Below the pieces are notes generated by a model, which searched no databases, was not told the DNA's origin, and saw only the letters and a program-made list of their open reading frames with translations. Below, one piece after another: positions 37,422-45,407 of a DNA stretch of 64,000 nt (its first letter is position 1; every line of letters begins with the position of its first letter). The translations under genes and the position numbers were made by a program. The stretch is from Nonomuraea pusilla (GTDB taxonomy: Bacteria; Actinomycetota; Actinomycetes; Streptosporangiales; Streptosporangiaceae): the NCBI RefSeq assembly GCF_900109355.1, contig NZ_FOBF01000008.1, forward strand, positions 186,001 through 250,000, written 5' to 3'.

Positions 37422-38380
37422 GGGCTCTGGTCACGGGAGGCGCCGGTTTCCTCGGCTCCTACCTCTGCGAACGCCTGCTGGAGGCGGGGGCGGAGGTCGT
37501 GTGCATGGACAACTTCCTGACGGGCGGGCCGCGCAACGTCGAGCACCTGCTCGACCGGCCGGAGTTCCGCCTGGTCGAGAGCGACCTGGCGGGCTACGTC
37601 CACGTGCCCGGCCGGCTCGACCTCGTGCTCCACTTCGCCTCGGCCGCCTCTCCCGTCGACTACCTGCGCTACCCGATCGAGACGCTCCGCGTGGGCAGCG
37701 TCGGAACGCTCCACGCGCTCGGGCTGGCCAGGGAGAAGGCCGCCAGGTTCGTGCTCGCCTCCACCAGCGAGGTGTACGGCGACCCGCTCGAACACCCGCA
37801 GAAGGAGACGTACTGGGGCAATGTCAATCCGGTGGGCCCGCGCAGCGTGTACGACGAGGCCAAGCGCTTCGCCGAGTCGCTGACCACCGCCTACCGGCAC
37901 TCGCGCGGCACCGACACCGGCATCGTACGGATCTTCAACACGTACGGCCCGCGCATGCGCCCCTTCGACGGCAGGGCGATCCCGACGTTCATCCGGCAGG
38001 CCCTGACGGGCGAGCCGATCACCGTGACCGGCGACGGCTCGCAGACCCGCTCCATCTGCTACGTGGACGACACCGTCTCCGGGATCATGGCGATGGCGGA
38101 GAGCGACTTCGCCGGCCCCGTGAACATCGGGAACCCGGACGAGGTGACCATGCTGGAGCTCGCCACGACCATCAAGGAGTTGAGCGGGTCGTCGTCGCCG
38201 ATCGAGTTCGTGGAGCGCCCGGCGGACGATCCGAAGGTGAGGCGGCCCGACACGACGCTCGCCGCGGAGCGGCTGGGCTGGCGGGCGCGGGTGCCCGCCG
38301 CCGAGGGACTGGCCAGGACCATCGGCTGGTTCACCGAGGAACTGCACCGCCACGGCCACCTCGACCACGCCGACGCCTGA
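37418..38380 (+). CDS. Extended SDR, UDP-glucuronate decarboxylase (UXS)-like
   Basis: The 320-residue extended SDR has TGGAGFLGS at 6-14, the SSTSEVYG-like block ASTSEVYGDP, catalytic YDEAK (Tyr145, Lys149), and RIFNTYGPRMRP...GSQTRSICYVDD, which is the pattern of UXS/dTDP-sugar dehydratase enzymes. In this locus it occupies the place where an ADP-heptose epimerase (HldD) would be expected, but its sequence is not HldD-like. It may make UDP-xylose or act on a heptose nucleotide. ATGA overlaps the GT9-2 stop. It is the last gene of the operon. Confidence 0.88.
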   Translation: MRALVTGGAGFLGSYLCERLLEAGAEVVCMDNFLTGGPRNVEHLLDRPEFRLVESDLAGYVHVPGRLDLVLHFASAASPVDYLRYPIETLRVGSVGTLHALGLAREKAARFVLASTSEVYGDPLEHPQKETYWGNVNPVGPRSVYDEAKRFAESLTTAYRHSRGTDTGIVRIFNTYGPRMRPFDGRAIPTFIRQALTGEPITVTGDGSQTRSICYVDDTVSGIMAMAESDFAGPVNIGNPDEVTMLELATTIKELSGSSSPIEFVERPADDPKVRRPDTTLAAERLGWRARVPAAEGLARTIGWFTEELHRHGHLDHADA

Positions 38381-38540
38381 CCCCGGCACCCGCCACCGGC
38401 ACCTGGCCTCCGCGCCTGACCCCGGCACCTGGCCTCGCGCCTGACCCGGCACCTGACCCCGGCACCTGGCCTCGCGCCTGACCCGGCACCTGGCCCCGGC
38501 ACCTGGCCTCGCGCCTGACCCGGCGCCTGACCCGGGCGCC
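38377..38540. repeat. Degenerate GC-rich tandem repeat after the heptose operon
   Basis: Variants of CCTGACCCGGCACCTGGCC-type units alternate with CTCGCG. Two adjacent 37-bp higher-order copies (from CCTGACCCGGCACCTG to CTCGCG) are nearly identical. The array begins at the stop codon of the UXS-like gene. Confidence 0.75.
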
Positions 38541-38571
38541 TTTCCGGCCGCCAGGGTCAGCCGACGGCCGG
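38522..38571. terminator. Double hairpin between the heptose operon and mshC
   Basis: GGCGCC-N7-GGCGCC followed by TTT (38522-38543) acts for the plus strand. A second stem CCGGCCG/CGGCCGG (38544-38571) follows directly. Together they separate the convergent operons. Confidence 0.6.
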
Positions 38572-38594
38572 AGAGGCAGGGGCAGGGGCAGGGG

Positions 38595-39818
38595 TCAGAG
38601 GGCGATGCCGAGGAGGGCCTCCGTGAGGTCGCGGACCAGGCCGGGGGCCCCGGCGTCGGAGCCGCCGCCCGCCAGCGCCGCCTCGGCCCAGGCGTCGACG
38701 GCCGCGAGGGCGCCCGGCGCGTCGAGGTCGTCGGCCAGCCGGGTGCGCACCGCGGCCAGCGTCTCCTCCGCGGGCGGGCCCGCGGGCAGCGCGACGGCGG
38801 CCCGCCAGCGCTCCAGCCGCCGCCCGGCCTCCACGACCATCTCGGGGAGGTACTCCCAGTCGGCCCGGTAGTGGTGGGCGAGCAGCACCAGCCGCACCGC
38901 CATCGGGTCGTGCTCCTTGCGCAGCTTCGAGACGAACACGAGGTTGCCCCGGGACTTCGACATCTTCTCGCCGTCGAGCGCCACCATCCCGGCGTGCGTG
39001 TAGAACCTGGCGAACGGCCACTCCCCCGTCGCCGCGTGCCCCTCGGAGGCGCCGCACTCGTGGTGCGGGAAGATCAGGTCGCTGCCGCCGCCCGCCACGT
39101 CGAAGCCGGGGCCGAGACAGTCGAGGGCGATCGCGGTGCACTCGACGTGCCAGCCGGGGCGCCCCCTGCCCAGCGGGGAGTCCCAGGCCGGCTCGCCGGG
39201 CCGCTCGGCCCGCCACAGCAGCCAGTCGAGCGGGTCGCGCTTGCCCGGCCGGTCCGGGTCGCCACCGCGCTCGGCGAACAGCTCCAGCATCTCCTGCTCG
39301 CCGTACCCCGACACCTGGCCGAACTTGGGGGCGTCGGCGACGGCGAAGTACACGTCGCCGTCGAGCTCGTACGTGACGCCCTTGGCGGCGAGCCTTTCGA
39401 TCAGCCCGGCGACCCGGCCGACCACGTCGGTGACGGCCACGTAGTCGCGGGGCGGCAGGATGCGCAGGGCCTCCATGTCGGTGCGGAACAGCTCGATCTC
39501 GCGCTCGGCCAGGTCGCGCCAGTCGATGCCGGTGGCCTCGGCCCGCTCCAGGAGCGGGTCGTCGACGTCGGTGGCGTTCTGCGTGTAGTGGACGTCGTGG
39601 CCGCCGTCGCGCCAGACCCGCCCGACCAGGTCGAAGGCGAGGTAGGTGTTGGCGTGGCCGAGGTGGGTGGCGTCGTAGGGGGTGATGCCGCAGACGTACA
39701 TCCTGGCGGTGGGACCGGGGTCGGTCTGCCGCACCTGCCTGGCCGCCGTGTCGTAGAGCCGCAGCGGGATGCTCTCACCGGGGAGCTTGGGAACATTCGG
39801 GGCAGACCACGATCTCAT
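38595..39818 (-). CDS. mshC: MshC, L-cysteine:GlcN-inositol ligase (mycothiol synthesis)
   Basis: MshC joins cysteine to glucosaminyl-inositol in mycothiol synthesis. The 407-residue protein is a class I aminoacyl-tRNA-synthetase homologue with HLGHA at 52-56, KMSKS at 285-289, and zinc-site cysteines Cys43 and Cys227 with PHHEC near 251-255. The opening MRSWSAPNVPKLPG and the absence of the anticodon-binding domain of CysS distinguish it from cysteinyl-tRNA synthetase. ATG 39818 has TAGGCT 6 nt ahead and no ribosome site. It is last in a conserved gene row (compare Rv2135c-Rv2130c). Confidence 0.96.
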   Translation of the reverse strand: MRSWSAPNVPKLPGESIPLRLYDTAARQVRQTDPGPTARMYVCGITPYDATHLGHANTYLAFDLVGRVWRDGGHDVHYTQNATDVDDPLLERAEATGIDWRDLAEREIELFRTDMEALRILPPRDYVAVTDVVGRVAGLIERLAAKGVTYELDGDVYFAVADAPKFGQVSGYGEQEMLELFAERGGDPDRPGKRDPLDWLLWRAERPGEPAWDSPLGRGRPGWHVECTAIALDCLGPGFDVAGGGSDLIFPHHECGASEGHAATGEWPFARFYTHAGMVALDGEKMSKSRGNLVFVSKLRKEHDPMAVRLVLLAHHYRADWEYLPEMVVEAGRRLERWRAAVALPAGPPAEETLAAVRTRLADDLDAPGALAAVDAWAEAALAGGGSDAGAPGLVRDLTEALLGIAL

Positions 39819-39824
39819 GCCTTG

Positions 39825-39830
39825 AGCCTA
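39825..39830 (-). promoter_or_regulatory. -10 box of mshC (leaderless)
   Basis: TAGGCT on the minus strand with a 6-nt spacer to the mshC ATG. It overlaps the stop codon of the NRDE gene, so mshC has its own internal promoter. Confidence 0.55.
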
Positions 39831-40478
39831 TCTGTCACGATCAGCGGTGAGGTCGGTGAGCTGGTACGTCGCGCTCTCGTCCGCGAGCGTGACGCGCATG
39901 ACCGACAGGGAGGCGAAGACCCGCCCGTCGGGCAGCTCGCGCCGGACGAGCAGCGCGGCCGGGTCGCCGGAGTGCTCGCCCTCGGGCAGGGCGTCCCAGC
40001 CGGCCGCGGCGGCGAAGCGCGGCAGGTGGGCCTGGACGCGCGGGTGGGCGGGGTCGAGACCCGAGTTGACGACCATGCTGGTGCCGTCGGGCAGCGCGGT
40101 GGCGGCCAGGCGTTCGCCGTCCCAGGTGTGCAGGCGGGCCCCGGACGGCCCGGCCAGCACGAGGTGGAACGGGTCGTACCGGGTCAGGTCGACGTCTGGG
40201 AAGGTTCCCGCGGCGACGGCGCGCAGCGCCAGGTCGCCCCTGGAGCGCCTGACGGCCTCGGGCGCGGCGGCGCCGTACGCGTTGAGCAGGGCGGCGGCGC
40301 GCCGGGCGGCCGGGAGGACGGCCAGCCAGGTGCCGCCCGCCTTCAGGTCGCGCCCGCCGATCACGCCGGGGTACTCGGGCCAGTGCTCCCCCGCCCCTTC
40401 CCAGGGGCGGTCGGTGATCTCATCGCGTACGCCCAGGAGGGTGAGCGGCGGCCCCGTTCTGACGACCAGCGTGCACAT
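39828..40478 (-). CDS. NRDE (TANGO2-like) family protein
   Basis: The 216-residue protein starts MCTLVV, placing a cysteine at position 2 as in NRDE/TANGO2 proteins, which resemble N-terminal-nucleophile hydrolases. The family motif appears as VRDEITDRPWE, a variant of the NRDE box, and GGRDLKAGGTWLAV follows. Function is not established in bacteria; eukaryotic TANGO2 is linked to haem and lipid handling. It sits between the SCO1664-like gene and mshC, a position usually free of it in mycobacteria as I recall. ATG 40478 is preceded by TACGCT. Confidence 0.85.
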   Translation of the reverse strand: MCTLVVRTGPPLTLLGVRDEITDRPWEGAGEHWPEYPGVIGGRDLKAGGTWLAVLPAARRAAALLNAYGAAAPEAVRRSRGDLALRAVAAGTFPDVDLTRYDPFHLVLAGPSGARLHTWDGERLAATALPDGTSMVVNSGLDPAHPRVQAHLPRFAAAAGWDALPEGEHSGDPAALLVRRELPDGRVFASLSVMRVTLADESATYQLTDLTADRDR

Positions 40479-40485
40479 GGGGCAC

Positions 40486-40491
40486 AGCGTA
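40486..40491 (-). promoter_or_regulatory. -10 box of the NRDE gene (leaderless)
   Basis: TACGCT on the minus strand, then a 7-nt spacer and ATG 40478, located just after the stop of the SCO1664-like gene. Confidence 0.5.
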
Positions 40492-40501
40492 GTAAACGCC
40501 C

Positions 40502-41266
40502 TCAGATGGGCGGCCAGGGGATGGCGGGCCAGCCTTCCGACGGGTACGGGTGCACCCCGGTGTCGAGCAGCCGCCTGACCCGCTTCCAGGTGGCCTGGAC
40601 CTCCTCCTCCGTCAGCAGCTCGCGCAGCCTGCGGCCGAGGTCGCCCGACTCGATGTCGCGCTCCAGCTTGGCCAGCACGGCGACCGCCTCGCGGGAGAGC
40701 GGCTTGCCGCGCCACTGCCACAGGACGGTGCGCAGTTTGTCCTCGACGGAGAAGCAGACGCCGTGGTCGACGCCGTAGACGTGCCCGGTGGGCAGCGGCA
40801 GCAGGTGGCCGCCCTTGCGGTCGGCGTTGTTCACGACCGCGTCGAAGACCGCCATCCTGCGCACCACGGGGTTGCGGCTCTTGACCAGGCGCATGAGGTC
40901 GATCTCGCGCTCGGTGTCGATCCACAGCTGGCACATGCCGGGGCCGAAGGGACCCTCGCGGTAGACGGTCGGCGGCACGATGCGCCAGCCGGTCGCCCGC
41001 GACACCTCGAACGCGGCGACCTCGCGGGCGGCGAGGGTGCCGTCGGGGAAGTCCCACAGCGGCCGCTCGCCGCGCACCGGCTTGTACACGCAGGCGACGC
41101 TGCGCGAGCCGAGCGTGACCGAGCAGTAGAGCGTCATGTTGGTGGCCTCGACCAGGCGGCCGGCCACCTCCAGCCGGCCGTCGCGCAGCAGCGCCAGCGC
41201 CTCCTCGTCGCCCATCATGGGCGTACGGGAGGGCTTGATGGCCGGTTCGCTCTCCGGAGCGGTCAT
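40502..41266 (-). CDS. SCO1664/Rv2133c-family protein (PI3/4-kinase-like fold)
   Basis: The 254-residue protein belongs to an actinobacterial family near mshC. Kinase-like features are VYKPVRGERPLWDFPDG (a lysine in a beta strand), VFDAVVNNADRKGGHLL (catalytic-loop-like with Asn-Asn-x-Asp-Arg) and YGVDHGVCF, reminiscent of the PI3/4-kinase fold. No activity has been assigned as far as I know. Its start overlaps the DUF3090 stop by 4 bp. Confidence 0.85.
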   Translation of the reverse strand: MTAPESEPAIKPSRTPMMGDEEALALLRDGRLEVAGRLVEATNMTLYCSVTLGSRSVACVYKPVRGERPLWDFPDGTLAAREVAAFEVSRATGWRIVPPTVYREGPFGPGMCQLWIDTEREIDLMRLVKSRNPVVRRMAVFDAVVNNADRKGGHLLPLPTGHVYGVDHGVCFSVEDKLRTVLWQWRGKPLSREAVAVLAKLERDIESGDLGRRLRELLTEEEVQATWKRVRRLLDTGVHPYPSEGWPAIPWPPI

Positions 41267-41811
41267 GAAGCCGCCTCACCCCCGCGGTATCCGTTGAGAC
41301 GTACGCACACGTGCCCTTCGGCGTCGAGCGGCTGGCCGCACAGCGGGCAGGGCGGGCGGCCCGCGGCGACGATCCGCAGCGCCCGCTGCGTGAACGCGCG
41401 CGCGGCACCCGGGCTGATGCGCACGCGCAGCACGGCCGGGTCGGGCGCGCCGACGTCGTCCTCGTCCACGATCTCCTGCGCCTCGATCACCACCTGCGAC
41501 CGCTCGGAGTCCCAGGCGAGGGCCATGGTGCCGACCCTGAAGTCCTCCGAGACGGGTGTGTCGAGGGGGGCGTCGTCGGCCAGGCCGGTGGGGGCGACGG
41601 CGGGCACGTGGGCGGTGCCCCCGCTCAGCCTGAGCACCTCGTCGAGCAACTCGTCGAGCCTGCCCGCGAGCGCCGCGACCTGAAGCTTCTCCAGCGACAC
41701 GGTGGTCAGTCTGCCCTCGCCCCTGGCCTGCAGAAAGAAGACCCGCGCACCGGGCTGCCCCAGAGCACCGGCGACGAATCTCTCTGGTGGGTCGTAGTCG
41801 AAGACCGGCAT
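41263..41811 (-). CDS. DUF3090 family protein
   Basis: The 182-residue member of DUF3090 (compare Rv2134c, SCO1665) starts MPVFDYDPPERFVAGALGQPG and ends in a zinc-knuckle-like PPCPLCGQPLDAEGHVC. Function is unknown. It is coupled to the SCO1664-like gene and lies within 10 bp of the histidine phosphatase gene. ATG 41811 has TAAGGT 6 nt ahead and no ribosome site. Confidence 0.9.
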   Translation of the reverse strand: MPVFDYDPPERFVAGALGQPGARVFFLQARGEGRLTTVSLEKLQVAALAGRLDELLDEVLRLSGGTAHVPAVAPTGLADDAPLDTPVSEDFRVGTMALAWDSERSQVVIEAQEIVDEDDVGAPDPAVLRVRISPGAARAFTQRALRIVAAGRPPCPLCGQPLDAEGHVCVRLNGYRGGEAAS

Positions 41812-41817
41812 AGCCTG

Positions 41818-41823
41818 ACCTTA
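41818..41823 (-). promoter_or_regulatory. -10 box of the DUF3090 gene (leaderless)
   Basis: TAAGGT on the minus strand with a 6-nt spacer to ATG 41811. It overlaps the TAA stop of the upstream phosphatase gene. Confidence 0.5.
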
Positions 41824-42507
41824 CGTGGTCCCGGGTCCGCCGCCGACGGCGGCATCGCTCCCGGTGAGGTTTTCTCCCCCGTCTTTCTCCTCCGAATCCT
41901 TCGGGAGCCGCAATTCCCCCATATCGTTAAGTTTGAGAAGAAAAGGACGCAAGCGGGCATAGCGAATCACGGTGACGGCGGCCGGATCAGCAGTTATGCG
42001 CTGAAACTGATCGAGGTGCAGCCCCAGGGCGTCGGCCACGATGGCCTTGATCACATCGCCGTGACTGCAGACCAGGTAGACACCCTTCTCCCCGAGGCGG
42101 CGATTCCACTCCCGCACGGCCGCCACCGCCCGGTGCTGCACCTCGGCCAGCGACTCCCCTCCCGGGAACGTCACCGCGCTCGGGTGCGCCTGCACCACCG
42201 GCCAGAGAGGGTCCTCGGCCAGCTCCTTCAGCGGGCGGCCGGTCCACGCGCCGTACCCGCACTCGACGAAGCGCTCGTCCGTCACCAGCTCCAGCCCCCG
42301 CTGCCAGACCAGCGGCCCCGCGGTCTCCCTGCAGCGTTCCAGCGGGCTGGACACCACGGCGTCGAGCCTGACGCCCGCCAGCCGGACGGCCAGGGCCTCC
42401 GCCTGCGCCCTGCCCTCCTCGGTCAGATGGACTCCCGGCGTGCGCCCGGCGAGCACCGGGCCGGTGAGGCGGGTGAGCCCGTGCCGGGCGAGAAGCAGCG
42501 TGGTCAC
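41821..42507 (-). CDS. Histidine phosphatase (MSMEG_4193/Rv2135c-like)
   Basis: The 228-residue branch of the phosphoglycerate-mutase superfamily begins TTLLLARHGLTRL, with the RHG motif and catalytic His9. SSPLERCRET, ECGYGAWTG and the second catalytic histidine in VCSHGDVIKA are all present. It is a phosphatase rather than a mutase by family; the substrate is unknown. GTG 42507 is the family start; the frame is open to 42717 but would overlap the divergent aldo/keto reductase gene. It heads the conserved mshC gene row. Confidence 0.9.
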   Translation of the reverse strand: MTTLLLARHGLTRLTGPVLAGRTPGVHLTEEGRAQAEALAVRLAGVRLDAVVSSPLERCRETAGPLVWQRGLELVTDERFVECGYGAWTGRPLKELAEDPLWPVVQAHPSAVTFPGGESLAEVQHRAVAAVREWNRRLGEKGVYLVCSHGDVIKAIVADALGLHLDQFQRITADPAAVTVIRYARLRPFLLKLNDMGELRLPKDSEEKDGGENLTGSDAAVGGGPGTT

Positions 42508-42556
42508 CCAGCAAGTGTCGCAGCCGTGTATCACGGCTTTCGCGCCACCCGGGCGG

Positions 42557-42562
42557 TAACCT
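42557..42562 (+). promoter_or_regulatory. -10 box of the aldo/keto reductase gene (leaderless)
   Basis: TAACCT with a 9-nt spacer to ATG 42572. Spacing is at the long end of the series. Confidence 0.4.
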
Positions 42563-42571
42563 GGCGGGACC

Positions 42572-43519
42572 ATGCAGCAGCGCTTTGTCGGCCACAGCGG
42601 CCTTTCGGTCTCCCGCCTGGGGCTGGGCACCATGACGTGGGGGCGTGACACCGACGCGGACGACGCCGCCGCGCAGCTCAGGACGTTCATGGAGGCCGGC
42701 GGCACCCTCGTCGACACCGCCGACGTCTACACCGGCGGCGACTCCGAGCGCCTGCTCGGCCGCATGCTGCGCGACGCGGCGCTGCGGGCCGAGCTGGTCG
42801 TCTCCACCAAGGCCGTCGTCACCCCCGCCGGGCGGCGCCCGCGCGACGCCTCCCGACGCCACCTGATCGCCGCCGTCGACGAGTCGCTCAACCGGCTCGG
42901 CCTCGACTACGTCGACCTGTGGCAGCTCCACACGTACGACGACGAGGTGCCGCTGGAGGAGACCCTGGCCGCGCTCGACGCGATCGTCTCCTCGGGCCGC
43001 GCCGTCTACGCCGGGGTGTGCGACTACGCCGGCTGGCAGCTCGCCGCCGCCGCGGTCACGCAGCGGACGATCCCGGGCCGCATCCCGATCACCTCGGCCC
43101 AGGTGGAGTACTCCCTGCTGGCCCGCGAGCCCGAGCGCGAGCTGCTGCCCGCCGCCGCGCACCTCGGGGTGGGGGTGCTCGCCTGGTCGCCGCTCGGCCG
43201 GGGCGTGCTCACCGGCAAGTACCGCACGGGCGTCCCCTCCGACTCCCGGGCCGCCACGCCGCACTTCGCCGACTTCGTCCGCCCCTACCTCGACGAGCGC
43301 TCCCGCCGGGTGGTGGAGTCGGTCGTCACCGCGGCCGACGGGCTCGGCGTCTCGCCGGTGGCCGTGGCGCTGTCGTGGGTGCGCGACCAGCCGGGGGTGG
43401 CCTCGGCCATCATGGGCGCCCGCACCCACGCGCAGCTCGCGGCGGCGCTGCCGGCCGAGGACGTCGAGCTGCCGATCGAGATCCGCGAGGCGCTCGACGA
43501 CGTGTCGTCGCCCGACTGA
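42572..43519 (+). CDS. Aldo/keto reductase
   Basis: The 315-residue NADP-dependent TIM-barrel oxidoreductase shows the catalytic tetrad Asp48 and Tyr53 (DTADVYTGG), Lys80 and the histidine of WQLHTYDD, plus the cofactor loops WSPLGRGVLTGKY and SAIMGARTHAQL. Substrates are carbonyls and cannot be specified. It is divergent from the histidine phosphatase across 64 bp and followed by an unrelated surface protein. Confidence 0.93.
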   Translation: MQQRFVGHSGLSVSRLGLGTMTWGRDTDADDAAAQLRTFMEAGGTLVDTADVYTGGDSERLLGRMLRDAALRAELVVSTKAVVTPAGRRPRDASRRHLIAAVDESLNRLGLDYVDLWQLHTYDDEVPLEETLAALDAIVSSGRAVYAGVCDYAGWQLAAAAVTQRTIPGRIPITSAQVEYSLLAREPERELLPAAAHLGVGVLAWSPLGRGVLTGKYRTGVPSDSRAATPHFADFVRPYLDERSRRVVESVVTAADGLGVSPVAVALSWVRDQPGVASAIMGARTHAQLAAALPAEDVELPIEIREALDDVSSPD

Positions 43520-43643
43520 CCGAACGAGAGACTGTCTCGCGTATCACTAGTCGATACCGAATCGAGACTTTACCGGGAAAACACCTGCGTCTGACGGCGA
43601 TGTCCATAAAGATTTCCTCCGTAAGCAACGCAGGAGGGGACGG

Positions 43644-44552
43644 ATGGGGAGCAGAACCGCGATCTCGGCTGGAGTTCTCGCGGTGGCGCTGGCGGCGATC
43701 CCCGCGGCCGCGCCGCCCGCGTCCGCGTCGGCACAGGACTGCTCGCGCGACGGGGGTCTGCTCTCGGGGGTGACCAACACCCTCTGCAACGTCGTCGACA
43801 CCCTCACCGACACCGTCGACGGCCTGACCGGCGGCGCCACGGAACCCGTGACGAAGGGCCTCGGCCAGACCACCGACGGCGTGCTCGGCACCGTCGGCGA
43901 GGCGCTGCCGACGTCCAAGCCCACCAGCTCGGGCACCGGCGGCTCCACGCCGAAGCCGTCGTCGGAGCCCAAGGCGTCGTCCGAGCCGAAGGGCGAGCCC
44001 TCCCCCACGAAGGACGGCCAGGAACGCGAGGGCGGCGGCCTGTGCCTGCCGGTGCTGTCGTGCGACGGCGAGGGCGTGCTCGGCAGCCTCACCCCGCGCC
44101 CCACCCCCGACGCTCGGGCGACGCAGACGCCGCGGCCCCGCGACGACAGGCGCGACGACGGCCGTGACGCCGACGAGTCGGCCGTGCTGCCCACCGAGCC
44201 CGTCAGGCCCACGCCCCTGCCGCCCGCCGGCGAGCCGCAGACCGTGCCCTCCACCCGCCAGGAGGTCACCGGCGAGAAGCGGCCCGCCGACCGCGGCGAA
44301 CCGCAGGTGGACCTGCTGTGGCCCAACCCGTTCGCGCACGAGCTGACCGTGCCGATGCAGAACGAGCGCGCGGTGCGGCCCAGCCCGCCCGCCTCCGACG
44401 TGCTGGGCACCGTCCTGACCATCGTGCTGCTCGGCTCGGCCGTGCTGGCCACGCGCATCGTGCAGCAGCGCCGGCACCGGCTGGAGCCGCCGGAGACCAT
44501 CCCGTTCGAGCCCGCCCCGGCGGGCAGCGGCGGCCGCCACCGCCTCGCCTGA
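43644..44552 (+). CDS. Secreted, membrane-anchored Pro/Ser/Thr-rich protein
   Basis: I do not recognise a family. The 302 residues start with a signal peptide (cut near residue 30, ASASA-QDC), then a short helical part with repeated TDTVDGLTGG/TTDGVLGT motifs and four cysteines in two pairs, a long Pro/Thr/Glu/Lys-rich stretch (about 90-245), and a C-terminal membrane segment (253-271) followed by a basic cytoplasmic tail. This is a stalk-type surface protein. ATG 43644 follows GGAGGGGACGG. The 124-bp upstream gap is AT-richer than average and probably holds its promoter. Confidence 0.75.
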   Translation: MGSRTAISAGVLAVALAAIPAAAPPASASAQDCSRDGGLLSGVTNTLCNVVDTLTDTVDGLTGGATEPVTKGLGQTTDGVLGTVGEALPTSKPTSSGTGGSTPKPSSEPKASSEPKGEPSPTKDGQEREGGGLCLPVLSCDGEGVLGSLTPRPTPDARATQTPRPRDDRRDDGRDADESAVLPTEPVRPTPLPPAGEPQTVPSTRQEVTGEKRPADRGEPQVDLLWPNPFAHELTVPMQNERAVRPSPPASDVLGTVLTIVLLGSAVLATRIVQQRRHRLEPPETIPFEPAPAGSGGRHRLA

Positions 44553-44592
44553 CCGTCGCGGCCTCCCGTCCACCCGCTCTCCCCGCAGACGA

Positions 44593-44625
44593 CGGCGGGC
44601 CGCCCCCGTGGGGAGCGGCCCGCCG
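44593..44625. terminator. Bidirectional hairpin terminator
   Basis: An 11-bp perfect stem (CGGCGGGCCGC with its complement) encloses a loop that can extend the pairing (CCCC/GGGG). It lies between the convergent surface-protein and fabI genes. Confidence 0.75.
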
Positions 44626-44641
44626 GCGAGACAGGTGCGCG

Positions 44642-45406
44642 TCAGGAGCCGATGGCGTGCACGCCTCCGTCGACGTGGACGATGTCGCCCGTCGTGGCGG
44701 GGAACCAGTCGGACAGCAGCGCCACGCACGCCTTCGCGGCCGGCTCGGTGTCGGACAGGTCCCAGCCCAGCGGCGCCTTGCCCGGCCAGGCCTCCTCGAA
44801 CTCCTGGAAGCCGGGGATCGACTTGGCGGCCATCGTGCGCAGCGGGCCCGCCGCGACGAGGTTGACCCGGATGTTGTGCTTGCCGAGGTCGCGCGCCAGG
44901 TAGCGGTTGCACGACTCGAGGCCCGCCTTGGCCACGCCCATCCAGTCGTAGACCGGCCACGCCTTGGTGGCGTCGAAGTCGAGGCCGACGACCGCGCCGC
45001 CCTCCTTCATCAGCGGCAGGCACGCCACGGCCAGCGACTTGTACGAGTACGTGGACACGTGCAGCGCCGTGGAGACGTCCTCCCACGCCGTGTTGAGGAA
45101 GTTGCCGCCGAGCGCGGTCTGCGGCGCGAAGCCGATGGCGTGGACGACGCCGTCGAGGCCGTCGACGTGCTCGCCGACCCGGTCGGCGAGCGTCTCCAGG
45201 TGCTCGGTGTTCTGGACGTCCAGCTCGATGACCGGCGGCGGCTCGGGCAGCCGCTTGGCGATGCGCTCGACCAGGCTGAGCCGGCCGTAGCCGGTGAGCA
45301 CCACGGTGGCGCCCTCCTCCTGGGCCAGCCTGGCCACCGAGAACGCGATGGAGGCGTTGGTGAGCACGCCCGTCACGAGGATGCGCTTGCCCTGCAGGAT
45401 TCCCAC
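44642..45406 (-). CDS. fabI: Enoyl-ACP reductase FabI/InhA
   Basis: NADH-dependent enoyl-acyl carrier protein reductase of type II fatty-acid synthesis. The 254 residues open MGILQGKRILVTGVLTNASIA, typical of actinobacterial InhA, and carry the catalytic Tyr153-x6-Lys160 pair (YDWMGVAK). The start GTG lies 1 nt after the fabG stop. The mabA-inhA order of mycobacteria is conserved here. Confidence 0.95.
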   Translation of the reverse strand: MGILQGKRILVTGVLTNASIAFSVARLAQEEGATVVLTGYGRLSLVERIAKRLPEPPPVIELDVQNTEHLETLADRVGEHVDGLDGVVHAIGFAPQTALGGNFLNTAWEDVSTALHVSTYSYKSLAVACLPLMKEGGAVVGLDFDATKAWPVYDWMGVAKAGLESCNRYLARDLGKHNIRVNLVAAGPLRTMAAKSIPGFQEFEEAWPGKAPLGWDLSDTEPAAKACVALLSDWFPATTGDIVHVDGGVHAIGS

Positions 45407-45407
45407 G

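Noticed and set aside
38595..39818. Cysteinyl-tRNA synthetase
   Set aside because: Length, N-terminus, lack of an anticodon-binding domain and neighbours all indicate MshC.
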